A DNA stretch of 64,000 nucleotides from Pseudoduganella sp. (GTDB taxonomy: Bacteria > Pseudomonadota > Gammaproteobacteria > Burkholderiales > Burkholderiaceae_D). Positions 44,020-52,742 of the stretch are shown piece by piece. Where the stretch lies: NCBI GenBank assembly GCA_021323265.1, contig JAJTCO010000036.1:1-64000 (forward strand), in the 5' to 3' direction. Under the pieces are notes generated by a model that was given only the letters and a program-made list of their open reading frames with translations, was not told the DNA's origin and made no database searches. Both the position numbers and the translations under genes were made by a program. Each line of letters starts with the position of its first letter. The stretch's first letter is position 1.

Positions 44020-45354
44020 ATGAAACTTCTGAGCAAGGACGAAGCAAAAAGCATCTGCGACAAAGTGATGGCCATGTCCAAGGCCGACGAATGCCGCATC
44101 AACCTGAGCGGCAGCCGCAAGGGCAACGTGCGTTACGCGAACAACAGCGTATCGACCGCCGGCCAGATCGAGGACACGACCCTGGTGGTGAGCGTCGCCT
44201 TCGGCAAGAAGCAGGGCTCTGCCACCTGCAACCAGTTCGACGCCAAGTCCCTGGAAGCGGCCGTGCGCCGCGCGGAGGAAGTGGCGCGCCTGGCGCCGGA
44301 AAATCCCGAGTTCATGCCGGCCGTCGGCAAGCAGGACTTCAAGGCCAGCAACACCTTCAACCGCAATGCCGACGCGTTCAATCCGGATTTCCGCGCCGAC
44401 GTCGCCTTCGCCAGCATCGATGCGGCAAAGAAGGCGGGCCTGCAGGCTGCGGGCTTCTTCAACGACAGCATGGGCTTTGACTGCATCGCCAACTCCAACG
44501 GCGTGTTCGGCTACCAGCAGCTGGCGGGCATGAACTTCACCGTGACCACGCGCACCAACGACGGCCGTGGTTCGGGCTGGGTGAGCCGCGCCGCTTACGA
44601 TCCCAAGGCCTTCGACGCGCGCGCCGTATCGGACATCGCGATCGAGAAGGCGCTGCGTTCGGTCGACGCCAAGGCGCTGGAGCCGGGCCGCTACACGGTG
44701 GTGATGGAACCGGCCGCCACCAACGACCTGCTGAACTTCATGTTCAACGCCTTCGACGCGCGTTCCGCCGACGAGGGCCGCAGCTTCCTGTCCAAGAAGG
44801 GCGGCGCCAACCGCCTGGGCGACAAGCTGTTCGACGAGCAGGTCAACGTCTGGACCGACCCGTGGGACGCCAACGCGCCCGTGCTGCCGTGGGACCAGGG
44901 CTCGATGCAGGCGCGCGCGCGCCGCGACCTGATCAAGGGCGGCGTGATCACTTCGCTCGACTACAACCGTTACTGGGCGCAGAAGCAGGGCAAGGCCGCC
45001 ACGCCGCCGGCGGGCAACATCATCATGGCCGGCGGTTCGCGCTCGACCGAGGAGCTGATTGCCTCGACCAAGAAGGGCATCCTGGTGACCCGCACCTGGT
45101 ACATCCGCATGGTGGACCCGCAATCGGTGGCGCTGACCGGCCTGACCCGCGACGGCACCTTCTACATCGAGAACGGCAAGATCAAGCACCCGATCAAGAA
45201 CTTCCGCTTCAACGACAGCCCGGTGTCGATGCTGAACAACATCGACGAGCTGGGCCGCCCGGTGCTGATCGGCGACACCGACGCGCGCAAGCTGATGATT
45301 CCGGCCATGAAGGTGCGCGACTTTAACTTTACGTCGTTGTCGGATGCGGTGTAA
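44020..45354 (+). CDS. TldE/PmbA-type subunit, copy 2 (intact)
   Basis: A 444-residue protein with the same ends as copy 1: MKLLSKDEAKSICDKV at the start and FNFTSLSDAV at the end. It has the PmbA-type central region DARSADEGRSFL and GDKLFDEQVNVWTDPW, and the late IMAGGSRSTEELIASTKKGILV segment. It lacks the zinc motif, as TldE proteins do, and has no signal peptide. AAGGA precedes the ATG. It is presumably the non-catalytic partner of the TldD encoded just upstream; export would require riding with that Tat-tagged subunit. Confidence 0.9.
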   Translation: MKLLSKDEAKSICDKVMAMSKADECRINLSGSRKGNVRYANNSVSTAGQIEDTTLVVSVAFGKKQGSATCNQFDAKSLEAAVRRAEEVARLAPENPEFMPAVGKQDFKASNTFNRNADAFNPDFRADVAFASIDAAKKAGLQAAGFFNDSMGFDCIANSNGVFGYQQLAGMNFTVTTRTNDGRGSGWVSRAAYDPKAFDARAVSDIAIEKALRSVDAKALEPGRYTVVMEPAATNDLLNFMFNAFDARSADEGRSFLSKKGGANRLGDKLFDEQVNVWTDPWDANAPVLPWDQGSMQARARRDLIKGGVITSLDYNRYWAQKQGKAATPPAGNIIMAGGSRSTEELIASTKKGILVTRTWYIRMVDPQSVALTGLTRDGTFYIENGKIKHPIKNFRFNDSPVSMLNNIDELGRPVLIGDTDARKLMIPAMKVRDFNFTSLSDAV

Positions 45355-45364
45355 CGCCGGTAAA

Positions 45365-45396
45365 CCAGTGTCAGACCCACGGGGTCCGACACTTGG
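45365..45396. repeat. REP-like palindrome after the TldD/E block, first of two
   Basis: CCAGTGTCAGACCC...GGGGTCCGACACTTGG, an imperfect inverted repeat with the GTCAGACCC core of the family, begins 10 bases after the TldE stop. Confidence 0.75.
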
Positions 45397-45414
45397 CCCG
45401 CGACCGCCGCTGAC

Positions 45415-45443
45415 CAGTGTCTGACCCTGTGGGTCAGACACTG
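45415..45443. repeat. REP-like palindrome after the TldD/E block, second of two
   Basis: CAGTGTCTGACCC-TGT-GGGTCAGACACTG is a perfect inverted repeat of the same core, 17 bases before the DUF4159 gene. Together with the element at 45365 it may act as a weak terminator or an RNA-stabilising structure inside the cluster. Confidence 0.8.
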
Positions 45444-45460
45444 CCTTACCGGGTTAAAAG

Positions 45461-46081
45461 ATGCCAGCCTACGATTTCTACTTCACCCGCCTGACCTACG
45501 AGTCAGGCGACTGGGACGTCGACATACGCATGCCGAGCAACGTGCTCAACTCCCTGGTCGAATACACGACCCTGAAAGTTGACCCCGTCGAGCGCATCGT
45601 CGCGCTGTCCGACCCGAAGATGCTGGAAGCGCCGTTCTGCTACCTGGCCGGCCACAAGCTGGTGCAGTTCACGCCGGCCGAACGGAAGAACTTCGAGCGC
45701 TACGTGAAGGGCGGCGGCTTCGTCTTCGTCGACGACTGCAACCACGACATCGACGGCCTGTTCGCGAAGTCGTTCGAAGCGGAAGTGGCAAGGATCTTCG
45801 GCGCCAAGGCGCTGCACAAGATCCCGAACAACCACCCGTTGTACTCGGCCTTCTTCAAGTTCGACGGCCCGCCCAACACCGGGATGGAGCTCAATGGCTG
45901 GGGCGACGACCTGGTGCACGACTACCTGAAGGCCGTGGAGTTCAACGGCCGCATCAGGCTTTTGTATAGCAACAAGGACTATGGCTGCGAGTGGGACTAT
46001 GACTTTCGCAACAAGCGCTGGCTGGCGATCGACAACACGCGCTTCGCAGTCAACATCATTCAATACGCGTTGGGAGCATGA
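45461..46081 (+). CDS. DUF4159-domain protein
   Basis: A 206-residue protein covering one DUF4159 domain: FYFTRLTYESGDWDVDI at the start, the APFCYLAGH strand, GGGFVFVDDCNHD in the middle and WLAIDNTRFAVNIIQYALG at the end. The fold is class I glutamine-amidotransferase-like without its catalytic triad, as far as can be seen. There is no signal peptide or membrane segment here, although many family members have one. Its stop overlaps the MoxR start by 4 bases. First gene of the tight MoxR operon. Confidence 0.88.
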   Translation: MPAYDFYFTRLTYESGDWDVDIRMPSNVLNSLVEYTTLKVDPVERIVALSDPKMLEAPFCYLAGHKLVQFTPAERKNFERYVKGGGFVFVDDCNHDIDGLFAKSFEAEVARIFGAKALHKIPNNHPLYSAFFKFDGPPNTGMELNGWGDDLVHDYLKAVEFNGRIRLLYSNKDYGCEWDYDFRNKRWLAIDNTRFAVNIIQYALGA

Positions 46082-47079
46082 CCGTGGCTGAAAGCGGCTG
46101 GAGCGAGAACGAAATCGGCGTACTGCACGCCAGGATCAAGGCACTGAAGGCCAGCATGGGCCGTGTCATCATCGGCCAGGAGGAGGTGGTCGATTCGCTG
46201 ATCATCTGCCTGCTGGGCGGCGGCCACGCCTTGGTGGAAGGCGTGCCGGGGTTGGGCAAGACGCTGCTGGTGAAGTCGCTGGCGCAGGCCACCGACATGC
46301 AGTTCCGCCGCGTGCAGTTCACGCCGGACCTGATGCCGTCCGATATCGTCGGCACCGAGATCCTGGAAGAGGACCATGCGACGAAGAAGCGCGAGTTCCG
46401 CTTCCAGCAAGGCCCGGTGTTCACCCAGGTGCTGCTGGCGGACGAGATCAACCGCGCCCCGCCCAAGACGCAATCGGCGCTGCTCGAAGCGATGCAGGAG
46501 CGCTCGGTGACCTTCGCCGGCCAGACGCACAAGCTGCCGCGCCCCTTCTTCGTACTGGCGACGCAGAATCCGATCGAGCAGGCCGGCACCTACCCGCTGC
46601 CCGAAGCGCAGCTGGACCGCTTCCTGCTCCACATCGACGTCGGCTACCCGACCGAAGACGAGGAGATCGCCATGGTGTCGGCCACCACGCACGCCGGCCT
46701 GAAGGACGCCGAGCCGGCCATGGACGTGGAGACCCTGCTGCGCCTGCAGGCGCTGGTGCGCGACATTGAGATCGGCGAGCACCTGCTGCGCTACGCGACG
46801 CGTCTGGTGCGCGCCACCCGGCCGCGCGAAACCTCGGTCGAGGCCGTGAAGAAGCACGTCGGATGGGGCGCCGGTCCCCGCGCCGGCCAGGCGCTGGTGC
46901 TCGCCTCCAAGGCGCGCGCGCTGATGCAGGGCCGCCTGGCGGTAACGCGCGAAGACATCGGCCACATGCTGCTGCCGGTGCTGGCGCACCGCGTGCTGCG
47001 CAACTTCGAGGCGGAAGCGGACGGCATCGCCATTGCCGACATCCTGGCCGCACTGCGCGACGCGATCAAGCCCGAATAA
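46078..47079 (+). CDS. MoxR-family AAA+ ATPase
   Basis: A 333-residue protein with Walker A GVPGLGKT (residues 55-62), Walker B LLADEINRAPPKTQ, sensor 1 LATQNPIEQAGTYPLPEAQLDRF and a C-terminal lid domain. MoxR ATPases act as chaperones that insert metals or mature enzyme complexes, working with VWA-domain partners. The start overlaps the DUF4159 gene (ATGA) and the DUF58 gene follows after 4 bases. Position next to TldD/E suggests the protease complex as a client (inference). Confidence 0.93.
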   Translation: MTVAESGWSENEIGVLHARIKALKASMGRVIIGQEEVVDSLIICLLGGGHALVEGVPGLGKTLLVKSLAQATDMQFRRVQFTPDLMPSDIVGTEILEEDHATKKREFRFQQGPVFTQVLLADEINRAPPKTQSALLEAMQERSVTFAGQTHKLPRPFFVLATQNPIEQAGTYPLPEAQLDRFLLHIDVGYPTEDEEIAMVSATTHAGLKDAEPAMDVETLLRLQALVRDIEIGEHLLRYATRLVRATRPRETSVEAVKKHVGWGAGPRAGQALVLASKARALMQGRLAVTREDIGHMLLPVLAHRVLRNFEAEADGIAIADILAALRDAIKPE

Positions 47080-47083
47080 GCCG

Positions 47084-47974
47084 ATGCTGGAAACACCTGC
47101 GCTGCTGGCGCATTCCGCCGACCTTGAGCTGGTGATCCGCCACGTGCTGGCCGGTCTTGGCCATGGCATCCATGCGGGCCGCGAACGCGGCGCCGGCGTC
47201 GAGTTCTCCGAGTACCGTGCCTACGCGCCCGGCGACGAATGGCGCCGCGTGGACTGGAAGCTGCTCGCGCGCGCCGACCGCTATTACGTGCGCGAGGCGG
47301 AGCGCGACAGCCATGTCGCGACCTGGCTGGTGCTGGACGCCACGGCCTCGATGGCCGAACCGAGCCGCCGCGTGGACGGCTTGAGCAAGCACTGGTACGC
47401 GCGCACGGCGCTGGCCTGCGTGGCCGCCATTGCCCAGCGCCAGGGCGACGCCTTCGGATTGCTGGTGCTGTCCGGTGGCCGGGTCGAGTTCACGCCGGCG
47501 TCGCGCGGGCCGCGCCACCTGCAGCGCGTGCTGGCCGCGCTGCAAAGGGCCACGCCTTCCGGCGAGCTGCCGGACGCGGAGACGCTGCGCGCCAGCCTGC
47601 ACTTCGCGCGCGCGCAAAGCATGGTGTTCGCCGCCAGCGACGCGCTGGACTGGCCGTCGCCGCTGGGCGAGGCGCTGATCCGCCTGCGCCACATGCGGCA
47701 CGACGTGCGGCTGCTGGCCTTGCGCACCGAAGCCGAAGTGGCGGCGGAGTTACCCGCCGGTCACGCCTATCGCGATCCAGAGAAGGGCGCCGGCCTGCAT
47801 AGCTTCAGCCGCGCCGTGCGCGACGATTACCGCACGGCGCTCGAAGCCCACTTCGAGGCCGTGCGCACTGCCTGCCGCCAGCACGACGTGCCCCTGTGCG
47901 AGGCGCAGGTCGAGCAGCCGCTGGGCGAAGTGCTGCGCGCCTGGCTGCGCAACCCGGAGGCGCGCCGCCCATGA
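47084..47974 (+). CDS. DUF58-domain protein (VWA-like MoxR partner)
   Basis: A 296-residue protein. The DUF58 signature is present: GRERGAGVEFSEYRAYAPGDEWRRVDWKLLAR, then a VWA-like strand with VLDATASM (MIDAS-type DxTxS). It is the usual companion of MoxR. Soluble, with no membrane segment evident. The ATG at 47084 follows the MoxR stop by 4 bases. Its stop overlaps the next gene (ATGA). Confidence 0.9.
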   Translation: MLETPALLAHSADLELVIRHVLAGLGHGIHAGRERGAGVEFSEYRAYAPGDEWRRVDWKLLARADRYYVREAERDSHVATWLVLDATASMAEPSRRVDGLSKHWYARTALACVAAIAQRQGDAFGLLVLSGGRVEFTPASRGPRHLQRVLAALQRATPSGELPDAETLRASLHFARAQSMVFAASDALDWPSPLGEALIRLRHMRHDVRLLALRTEAEVAAELPAGHAYRDPEKGAGLHSFSRAVRDDYRTALEAHFEAVRTACRQHDVPLCEAQVEQPLGEVLRAWLRNPEARRP

Positions 47975-48960
47975 CGAGCATGCAGCCATTGTGGTGGTTC
48001 GCCTTGCCGGTGCTGCTGCTGCCCGTGTGGTGGCACATGCGCAAGCGCGAGCGCACGCGCACCGACCTGCTGGCCACGGCCCGCTTCCTGCCGGCCGCCG
48101 CGCCGCAGCAGCAGCGCATCCCGCGCTGGTCCGACGTGCTGCTGCTGTTGACGCGCCTGGCCCTGCTGGCCGTGCTGATCGCATGGCTGGCGGTGCTGAC
48201 CATGCCGTGGAAGGGCGATACGGTGTTCGTCGCCGCCGGCCTGGAACGCACGGAATGGGCCGAACGGCAGATCCGATCGGCAGGCATGGACGGCGCGGCG
48301 CGCCAGCCGCTGCCGGCCGACGTGTGGAACTGGCTGGCCCGCAACGAACACGAATGGCGTCCCGGCGCGCGCCTGCTCATCCTGGCCCCGCACGCCGCCA
48401 TGCCCGCCTTGCCGCCGCGCCTGGCCCACGACGCCGAACTGCGCCTGGCGCCCGCGCCATCGGCCGCCCCGGCGGCGCCGCGCGAACGGCACGTGGTGGT
48501 CGTGGCGCCGGCCGAGCGCATGGCGCGCTGGCAGGCCTTGTTCGCCGCATTCGCTACCGCAGGCGAAGGCGCCCAGCGCTACATCCTCGGCGACTCGCCG
48601 ACGCCGGCCACGGAACTGATCGTGTGGGACAAGCCCGATGCCCAGGCACCGGCAGACTGGAAAGCACCCCTCTGGTGGCGCACCGCAAGCACCGAAGGGG
48701 AGACGCAGGGCAAGCAAGGTCTCACCTGGACTGCGCCGCAATGGCCGCTGCAGGACGTGGACGCCGCACGCGCCCTGTACGAGCGCTGGCAGGCCGCGAC
48801 AGCCCGTCCCGCCGCCTACCCGATGCCTGCGCAGGCGATCAAGGCCGCGCGCCGCGCCGCGCTGCCGGCGCCGCTGGCCCGTTCCCCGGAATGGCTTGCC
48901 ATCGCCCTGCTGGCGCTGTTCGCACTTGAAAGGACCCTGAGCCATGTCCGCCGCCGCTGA
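47971..48960 (+). CDS. BatA-like N-terminal membrane protein without a VWA domain
   Basis: A 329-residue protein. The N-terminus matches the aerotolerance-regulator BatA region: MQPLWWFALPVLLLPVWWHMRKRERTR with a helix, then RIPRWSDVLLLLTRLALLAVLIAWLAVL as a second helix. A periplasmic or cytosolic domain of about 200 residues follows without the DxSxS motif of VWA proteins, and a last helix lies at 305-320 (WLAIALLALFALE). It may scaffold the complex at the membrane. ATGA overlap with DUF58; the next gene starts 17 bases before its stop. Confidence 0.75.
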   Translation: MTSMQPLWWFALPVLLLPVWWHMRKRERTRTDLLATARFLPAAAPQQQRIPRWSDVLLLLTRLALLAVLIAWLAVLTMPWKGDTVFVAAGLERTEWAERQIRSAGMDGAARQPLPADVWNWLARNEHEWRPGARLLILAPHAAMPALPPRLAHDAELRLAPAPSAAPAAPRERHVVVVAPAERMARWQALFAAFATAGEGAQRYILGDSPTPATELIVWDKPDAQAPADWKAPLWWRTASTEGETQGKQGLTWTAPQWPLQDVDAARALYERWQAATARPAAYPMPAQAIKAARRAALPAPLARSPEWLAIALLALFALERTLSHVRRR

Positions 48961-51013
48961 CCAACTGGCCGGCGTGCGCCAGCGCATGCTGCAAGCCCTG
49001 ATCCGGCGCCGCGCCGCGAGCTGGCTGCTGCCGCTGCTGCCGGCGGCGGCGCTGGGCGCGGCCATCCTTGCCGGGACCGGGGCATTGCCGCTGACGGTGC
49101 CGCTCGCATTGGCCGCGGCGGTGCTGCTGTGGGCCGCCGCCGACTTCGCCTTCTGGCGCGCGCGCCTGGAACGCCAGCTGCCCGCATGGCTGAACGACGC
49201 CGTGCCCGAGCTGGAAGACAGCAGCGCCATGCTGGCCGCCGCGCCAGCCACGCCCCTGGGCGCGCTGCAGCGCCAACGCCTGCTGGCGCGCGTCGACACC
49301 GCGCTGGACGACGAGCGCCTGCGCGCCATCGCCGTGCGGAAGGCCCGTTTCAACGCCATCCCGCTTGCCCTGGCCGCCGTGGCGGCCGCCGGCGCATGGG
49401 CCTACGGCGCCGCGCATTCGCCGCAGCGCATCGCTACGCCCGGCGGCAGCGAAGCGGCCAAGGCCGCCATCGCCCGGGCCGGCATCAGCCTGCACGCCAT
49501 GCCGCCCGCCTACACCGGCGCCAAGCCAAGCGAAGGCGCGCCGCGCGACCTGCAAGTGCCGCAGCACAGCAAGCTGCTCTGGTGCGCCCACGGCGCCGAT
49601 GCCGTGATCGAACTGAGCGACGGCCGCGTGCTGCAGGCGGCGCAGGGCGCATGCGCCGAGCTGCAGGCCAGCGACTCCATCTTCTGGCGCAGCCGCAAGG
49701 AGCCGGGTAACCGCTACACGGTCCGCGTCACGCCGGACCAGGCGCCGCAAGTGGCGATCACCACGCCGGGCGAATCGGTCACCGTCCTCAAGCCCGATGC
49801 GCAAAGCGCGCAGATCGCTGTCAGCGTCAGCGACGACTACGCCATCACCCGTGCCACGCTGCACATGACGCTGGCGCGCGGCAGCGGAGAGAACATCCGT
49901 TTCACCGACAAGGAAAGCCCGCTGCCGGCGTCGGCCGATCCGCGCAAGCGCAGCTGGAACCGGCAATGGATGCTGAAGGAGCTCGGCATGGAGCCGGGCG
50001 ATGAACTGTACTTCTTCGTGCGCGCCAGCGACAACGCGCCGGTGCCGCACATTGCCCAGTCGCCGACCTACACGCTGCGCCTGCCCGGCACGCAGGGCGA
50101 AGCGCTGGAATCGACCGCGCTGCCCTCGATGGTGAAGCCGGAGAACCTGCGCAGCCAGCGCCAGATCATCATCGATACCGAACAGCTGGTGGCCGACATG
50201 CCGCGCCTCGCGGCGGCCGAACTGCGCGCCCGCAGCGAGAAGATCGCCGGCGACCAGGCCAAGCTGCGCCTGCGCTACGGCCAGTTCCTGGGCGAGGAGT
50301 CTTCCCTGTTCGGCGAAGAGGAGCACAGCGAGGGCGACGGCCACGAGCACGGCGGCGGCGGGGCAGGCGGCCCGACGCAGGGTGCGGGCGGCTTCGGCAC
50401 GGGCGACATTGCCGCGCAGTTCGGTCATGCCCACGACCAGGAAGGCAACGCCACCATCTTCGACCCCGCCACCAAGGAAGTGCTGCGGCGTGCCCTGGCC
50501 GCCATGTGGGACGCGGAGAAGCAGTTGCGCGCGATCGCGCCCAAGCCGGCACTGCCGCCGGAATACAAGGCACTGGGCGCCATCAAGGAGTTGCAGCAGG
50601 CCGAGCGCGTCTACCTGCACCGCACGGCTTTCGTGCCGCCGGCCATCAAGGAAGAGAAGCGCATGAGCGGCGACATGGCAGGCGCCGCGAGCTACCGCCG
50701 CGCGCAGGGCACCGCCAGCGAGTTCGTGCCGGCCGACGTGCGCGAGCTGGTGCAGGCGCTCGGTGGCGACGGCGCGCTGCCGGCGCTGTGGAGCAAGCCG
50801 GCGCGTGCGGCAGTGGCCCGCCTCGCCGATGAAGAACAACGACTGGCCGCGCAGGCTGCGGTGCAGGATGTGGCCGACGGTTGCCAGCCCTGCCGCGCGA
50901 AGCTGCGCGCCTGGCTGCGCGCAACGGTGCAGCAGCCGGCCGTGCTGCTGCAGGCGCGTCCGCAGGCGCAGACGCGTTTTGGCCAGGCCTTGCAAGGGAA
51001 GGGAGCGCCGTGA
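48944..51013 (+). CDS. DUF4175-family membrane protein
   Basis: A 689-residue protein. Two N-terminal hydrophobic segments (about residues 28-70) and a third near 140-160 precede a large extracytoplasmic region: a beta domain (YTVRVTPDQAPQVAITTPGE...) and a helix-rich part with SEKIAGDQAKLRLRYGQFLGEE. A low-complexity His/Gly/Glu-rich insert follows (EGDGHEHGGGGAGG), which could bind metal. DUF4175 proteins belong to MoxR/BatA neighbourhoods; the function is unknown. The start overlaps the previous gene by 17 bases. Confidence 0.8.
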   Translation: MSAAADQLAGVRQRMLQALIRRRAASWLLPLLPAAALGAAILAGTGALPLTVPLALAAAVLLWAAADFAFWRARLERQLPAWLNDAVPELEDSSAMLAAAPATPLGALQRQRLLARVDTALDDERLRAIAVRKARFNAIPLALAAVAAAGAWAYGAAHSPQRIATPGGSEAAKAAIARAGISLHAMPPAYTGAKPSEGAPRDLQVPQHSKLLWCAHGADAVIELSDGRVLQAAQGACAELQASDSIFWRSRKEPGNRYTVRVTPDQAPQVAITTPGESVTVLKPDAQSAQIAVSVSDDYAITRATLHMTLARGSGENIRFTDKESPLPASADPRKRSWNRQWMLKELGMEPGDELYFFVRASDNAPVPHIAQSPTYTLRLPGTQGEALESTALPSMVKPENLRSQRQIIIDTEQLVADMPRLAAAELRARSEKIAGDQAKLRLRYGQFLGEESSLFGEEEHSEGDGHEHGGGGAGGPTQGAGGFGTGDIAAQFGHAHDQEGNATIFDPATKEVLRRALAAMWDAEKQLRAIAPKPALPPEYKALGAIKELQQAERVYLHRTAFVPPAIKEEKRMSGDMAGAASYRRAQGTASEFVPADVRELVQALGGDGALPALWSKPARAAVARLADEEQRLAAQAAVQDVADGCQPCRAKLRAWLRATVQQPAVLLQARPQAQTRFGQALQGKGAP

Positions 51014-52716
51014 GCGTGGACATCAACCTGCTGTGCGGCGGCGCCGCCGTGGCCGGGGCGCTGAGCGCCCTGCTGTATGGGCGCCGCAAGCGCTGGCCCG
51101 AAGCCGCGCTGGCTGCCGTGGCGGGCCTGTCGCTGGCGGCAGTGCTGGCCGCGCCGGCCACCCAGGGCGGTGCGGGCGGCGCAGTCGTCATCGACAGCGA
51201 AGCGTGGAACCAGGCGGGCGATGCATCGGCATCCGTGGCGCCGGGCGACGGACTGGCCGCGGCGCTGGCGGCCTTACCGCAGGCGCCGGCGGTGCAAGTC
51301 AAGGGCCACGGCCTGTACGAAGCGCAATGGCGCGACGTACCGGCGCGTGCGCTGCAATGGCAGCCGTCGCAGGATGGTTTGCTGTGGCTGGAATTTCCGC
51401 GCGCGCTGCCGCTGGGCCGCAGCTTCGCGCTGACGGCGCGGCGCGGGGGCCAGGCGCAGCCGGGCTGGCGCTTGCAGCTGCTGGCGGAGAATGGACAGGT
51501 GCTGGCCGAGGCGCGCGCCACGCTGGCGGCAGCGGCGCTGACCGTGCAGTGGCAGCCGCCGATGGCCGAATCGATGGTGCTGCAGGCGCGCTTGCTGGAC
51601 AAGGACGGCAAGAGCATCGCGCAAGGCCCGGTGCCCCTGCGCGTGCTGGAGGCGGTGCCGCTGCAGGTGCAGGGGCGCTTCGGCGCGCCGTCGTTCGACA
51701 CGCGCGCGCTGAACCAGCTGCTGACCGACTCGGGCGCGATCGTCGACTGGCAGACCACGCTGGGTAAGTCGCTTACCCGCAGCGAGGAGGCGCGCGCGCC
51801 GCTGGCGCAGCCGAACGCCTTGCTGGCCGATGCGGCGTGGCTAGAACGGGGCGGCCTGCGCGCCGCGCTGGCGCAGGTGGCGCACGGCGTGCCGCTGCTG
51901 GTCCTGGGCGGCAATGCCGACGATGCGCCGTTCTGGCAGCGAGAGCTGGGGCTGCGCCTTGCCGCGCAATCGGCCACCACGGAACAGGAGGACGTACGCC
52001 ACGTGGCGCACGGTGCGGCCACGCTGGCCCTGGCGCCGGGCGCGCAGTTGCCGGTGGCCGGCGGCGGCGCCGGCTGGCAGATAGCGGCGCGCGACAAGGA
52101 CGGCAAGCCATGGCTGTGGCAGCGCGACTGGCAGCGCGGACGCATCGTGTGGCTGGGCGTGCGTGACTGGCATCGTCATGCCATCAGCGAACCGGCGGCG
52201 CTGGGCGCCTGGTGGCAGCAGGTGATGGATTTGGCCGCAACCGGCAGCGAACAGAAGGTGCGCTGGATCGATGCGCAGCCGATGCCGCTGGCCGGCCTGC
52301 GCGGCGAAGTATGTGCGCAGGGTGTGGCAAGCGGCGCCGCGGTCAGCGTGGGACAGGAAACCTTGCGCTGGCAGGCGCGCAGCGAACGCGCCGACGCGGC
52401 GTGCGTCGCAGTCTGGCCGCGCAAGGCCGGCTGGATGCAGCTTGCCAGCGGCGAGGCACACAGCGAGATGTACGTGTTCGGCGCGCAGGACTGGCCGGCA
52501 TGGCAGGCGGCCCAGCGGCATGACGCGACGGCGCGCCATGCCGCCCGCGCCGCGCAGCCTGTCGCGCAGGCGCGGGCGCCGGAAGCCGCTTCGGCGGCAG
52601 GGCAAGCCGCGGCAAGCGCCTGGCTGGCACCGCTGGCCGGAGCGTTGCCGCGTTGGCTGCTGGCGCTGGCCTTCATGGCCAGCATGCTGGCGCTGTGGTG
52701 GCGCGAGCGACGCTGA
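51010..52716 (+). CDS. Membrane protein of unknown function, last gene of the MoxR operon
   Basis: A 568-residue protein starting at GTG 51010, overlapping the DUF4175 stop (GTGA), with AAGGGAAGGGAG as ribosome site. Two helices near the N-terminus (about 5-50), a large beta-rich and Rossmann-like middle (VLGGNADDAPFW, reminiscent of glutamine-amidotransferase-like domains in similar operons), and a single C-terminal helix (LALAFMASMLALWW) followed by RERR. No motif gives an enzyme activity. Downstream genes are unrelated. Confidence 0.7.
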   Translation: MSVDINLLCGGAAVAGALSALLYGRRKRWPEAALAAVAGLSLAAVLAAPATQGGAGGAVVIDSEAWNQAGDASASVAPGDGLAAALAALPQAPAVQVKGHGLYEAQWRDVPARALQWQPSQDGLLWLEFPRALPLGRSFALTARRGGQAQPGWRLQLLAENGQVLAEARATLAAAALTVQWQPPMAESMVLQARLLDKDGKSIAQGPVPLRVLEAVPLQVQGRFGAPSFDTRALNQLLTDSGAIVDWQTTLGKSLTRSEEARAPLAQPNALLADAAWLERGGLRAALAQVAHGVPLLVLGGNADDAPFWQRELGLRLAAQSATTEQEDVRHVAHGAATLALAPGAQLPVAGGGAGWQIAARDKDGKPWLWQRDWQRGRIVWLGVRDWHRHAISEPAALGAWWQQVMDLAATGSEQKVRWIDAQPMPLAGLRGEVCAQGVASGAAVSVGQETLRWQARSERADAACVAVWPRKAGWMQLASGEAHSEMYVFGAQDWPAWQAAQRHDATARHAARAAQPVAQARAPEAASAAGQAAASAWLAPLAGALPRWLLALAFMASMLALWWRERR

Positions 52717-52742
52717 GCCGAAAGCTATGCTAATGTCGGGCC

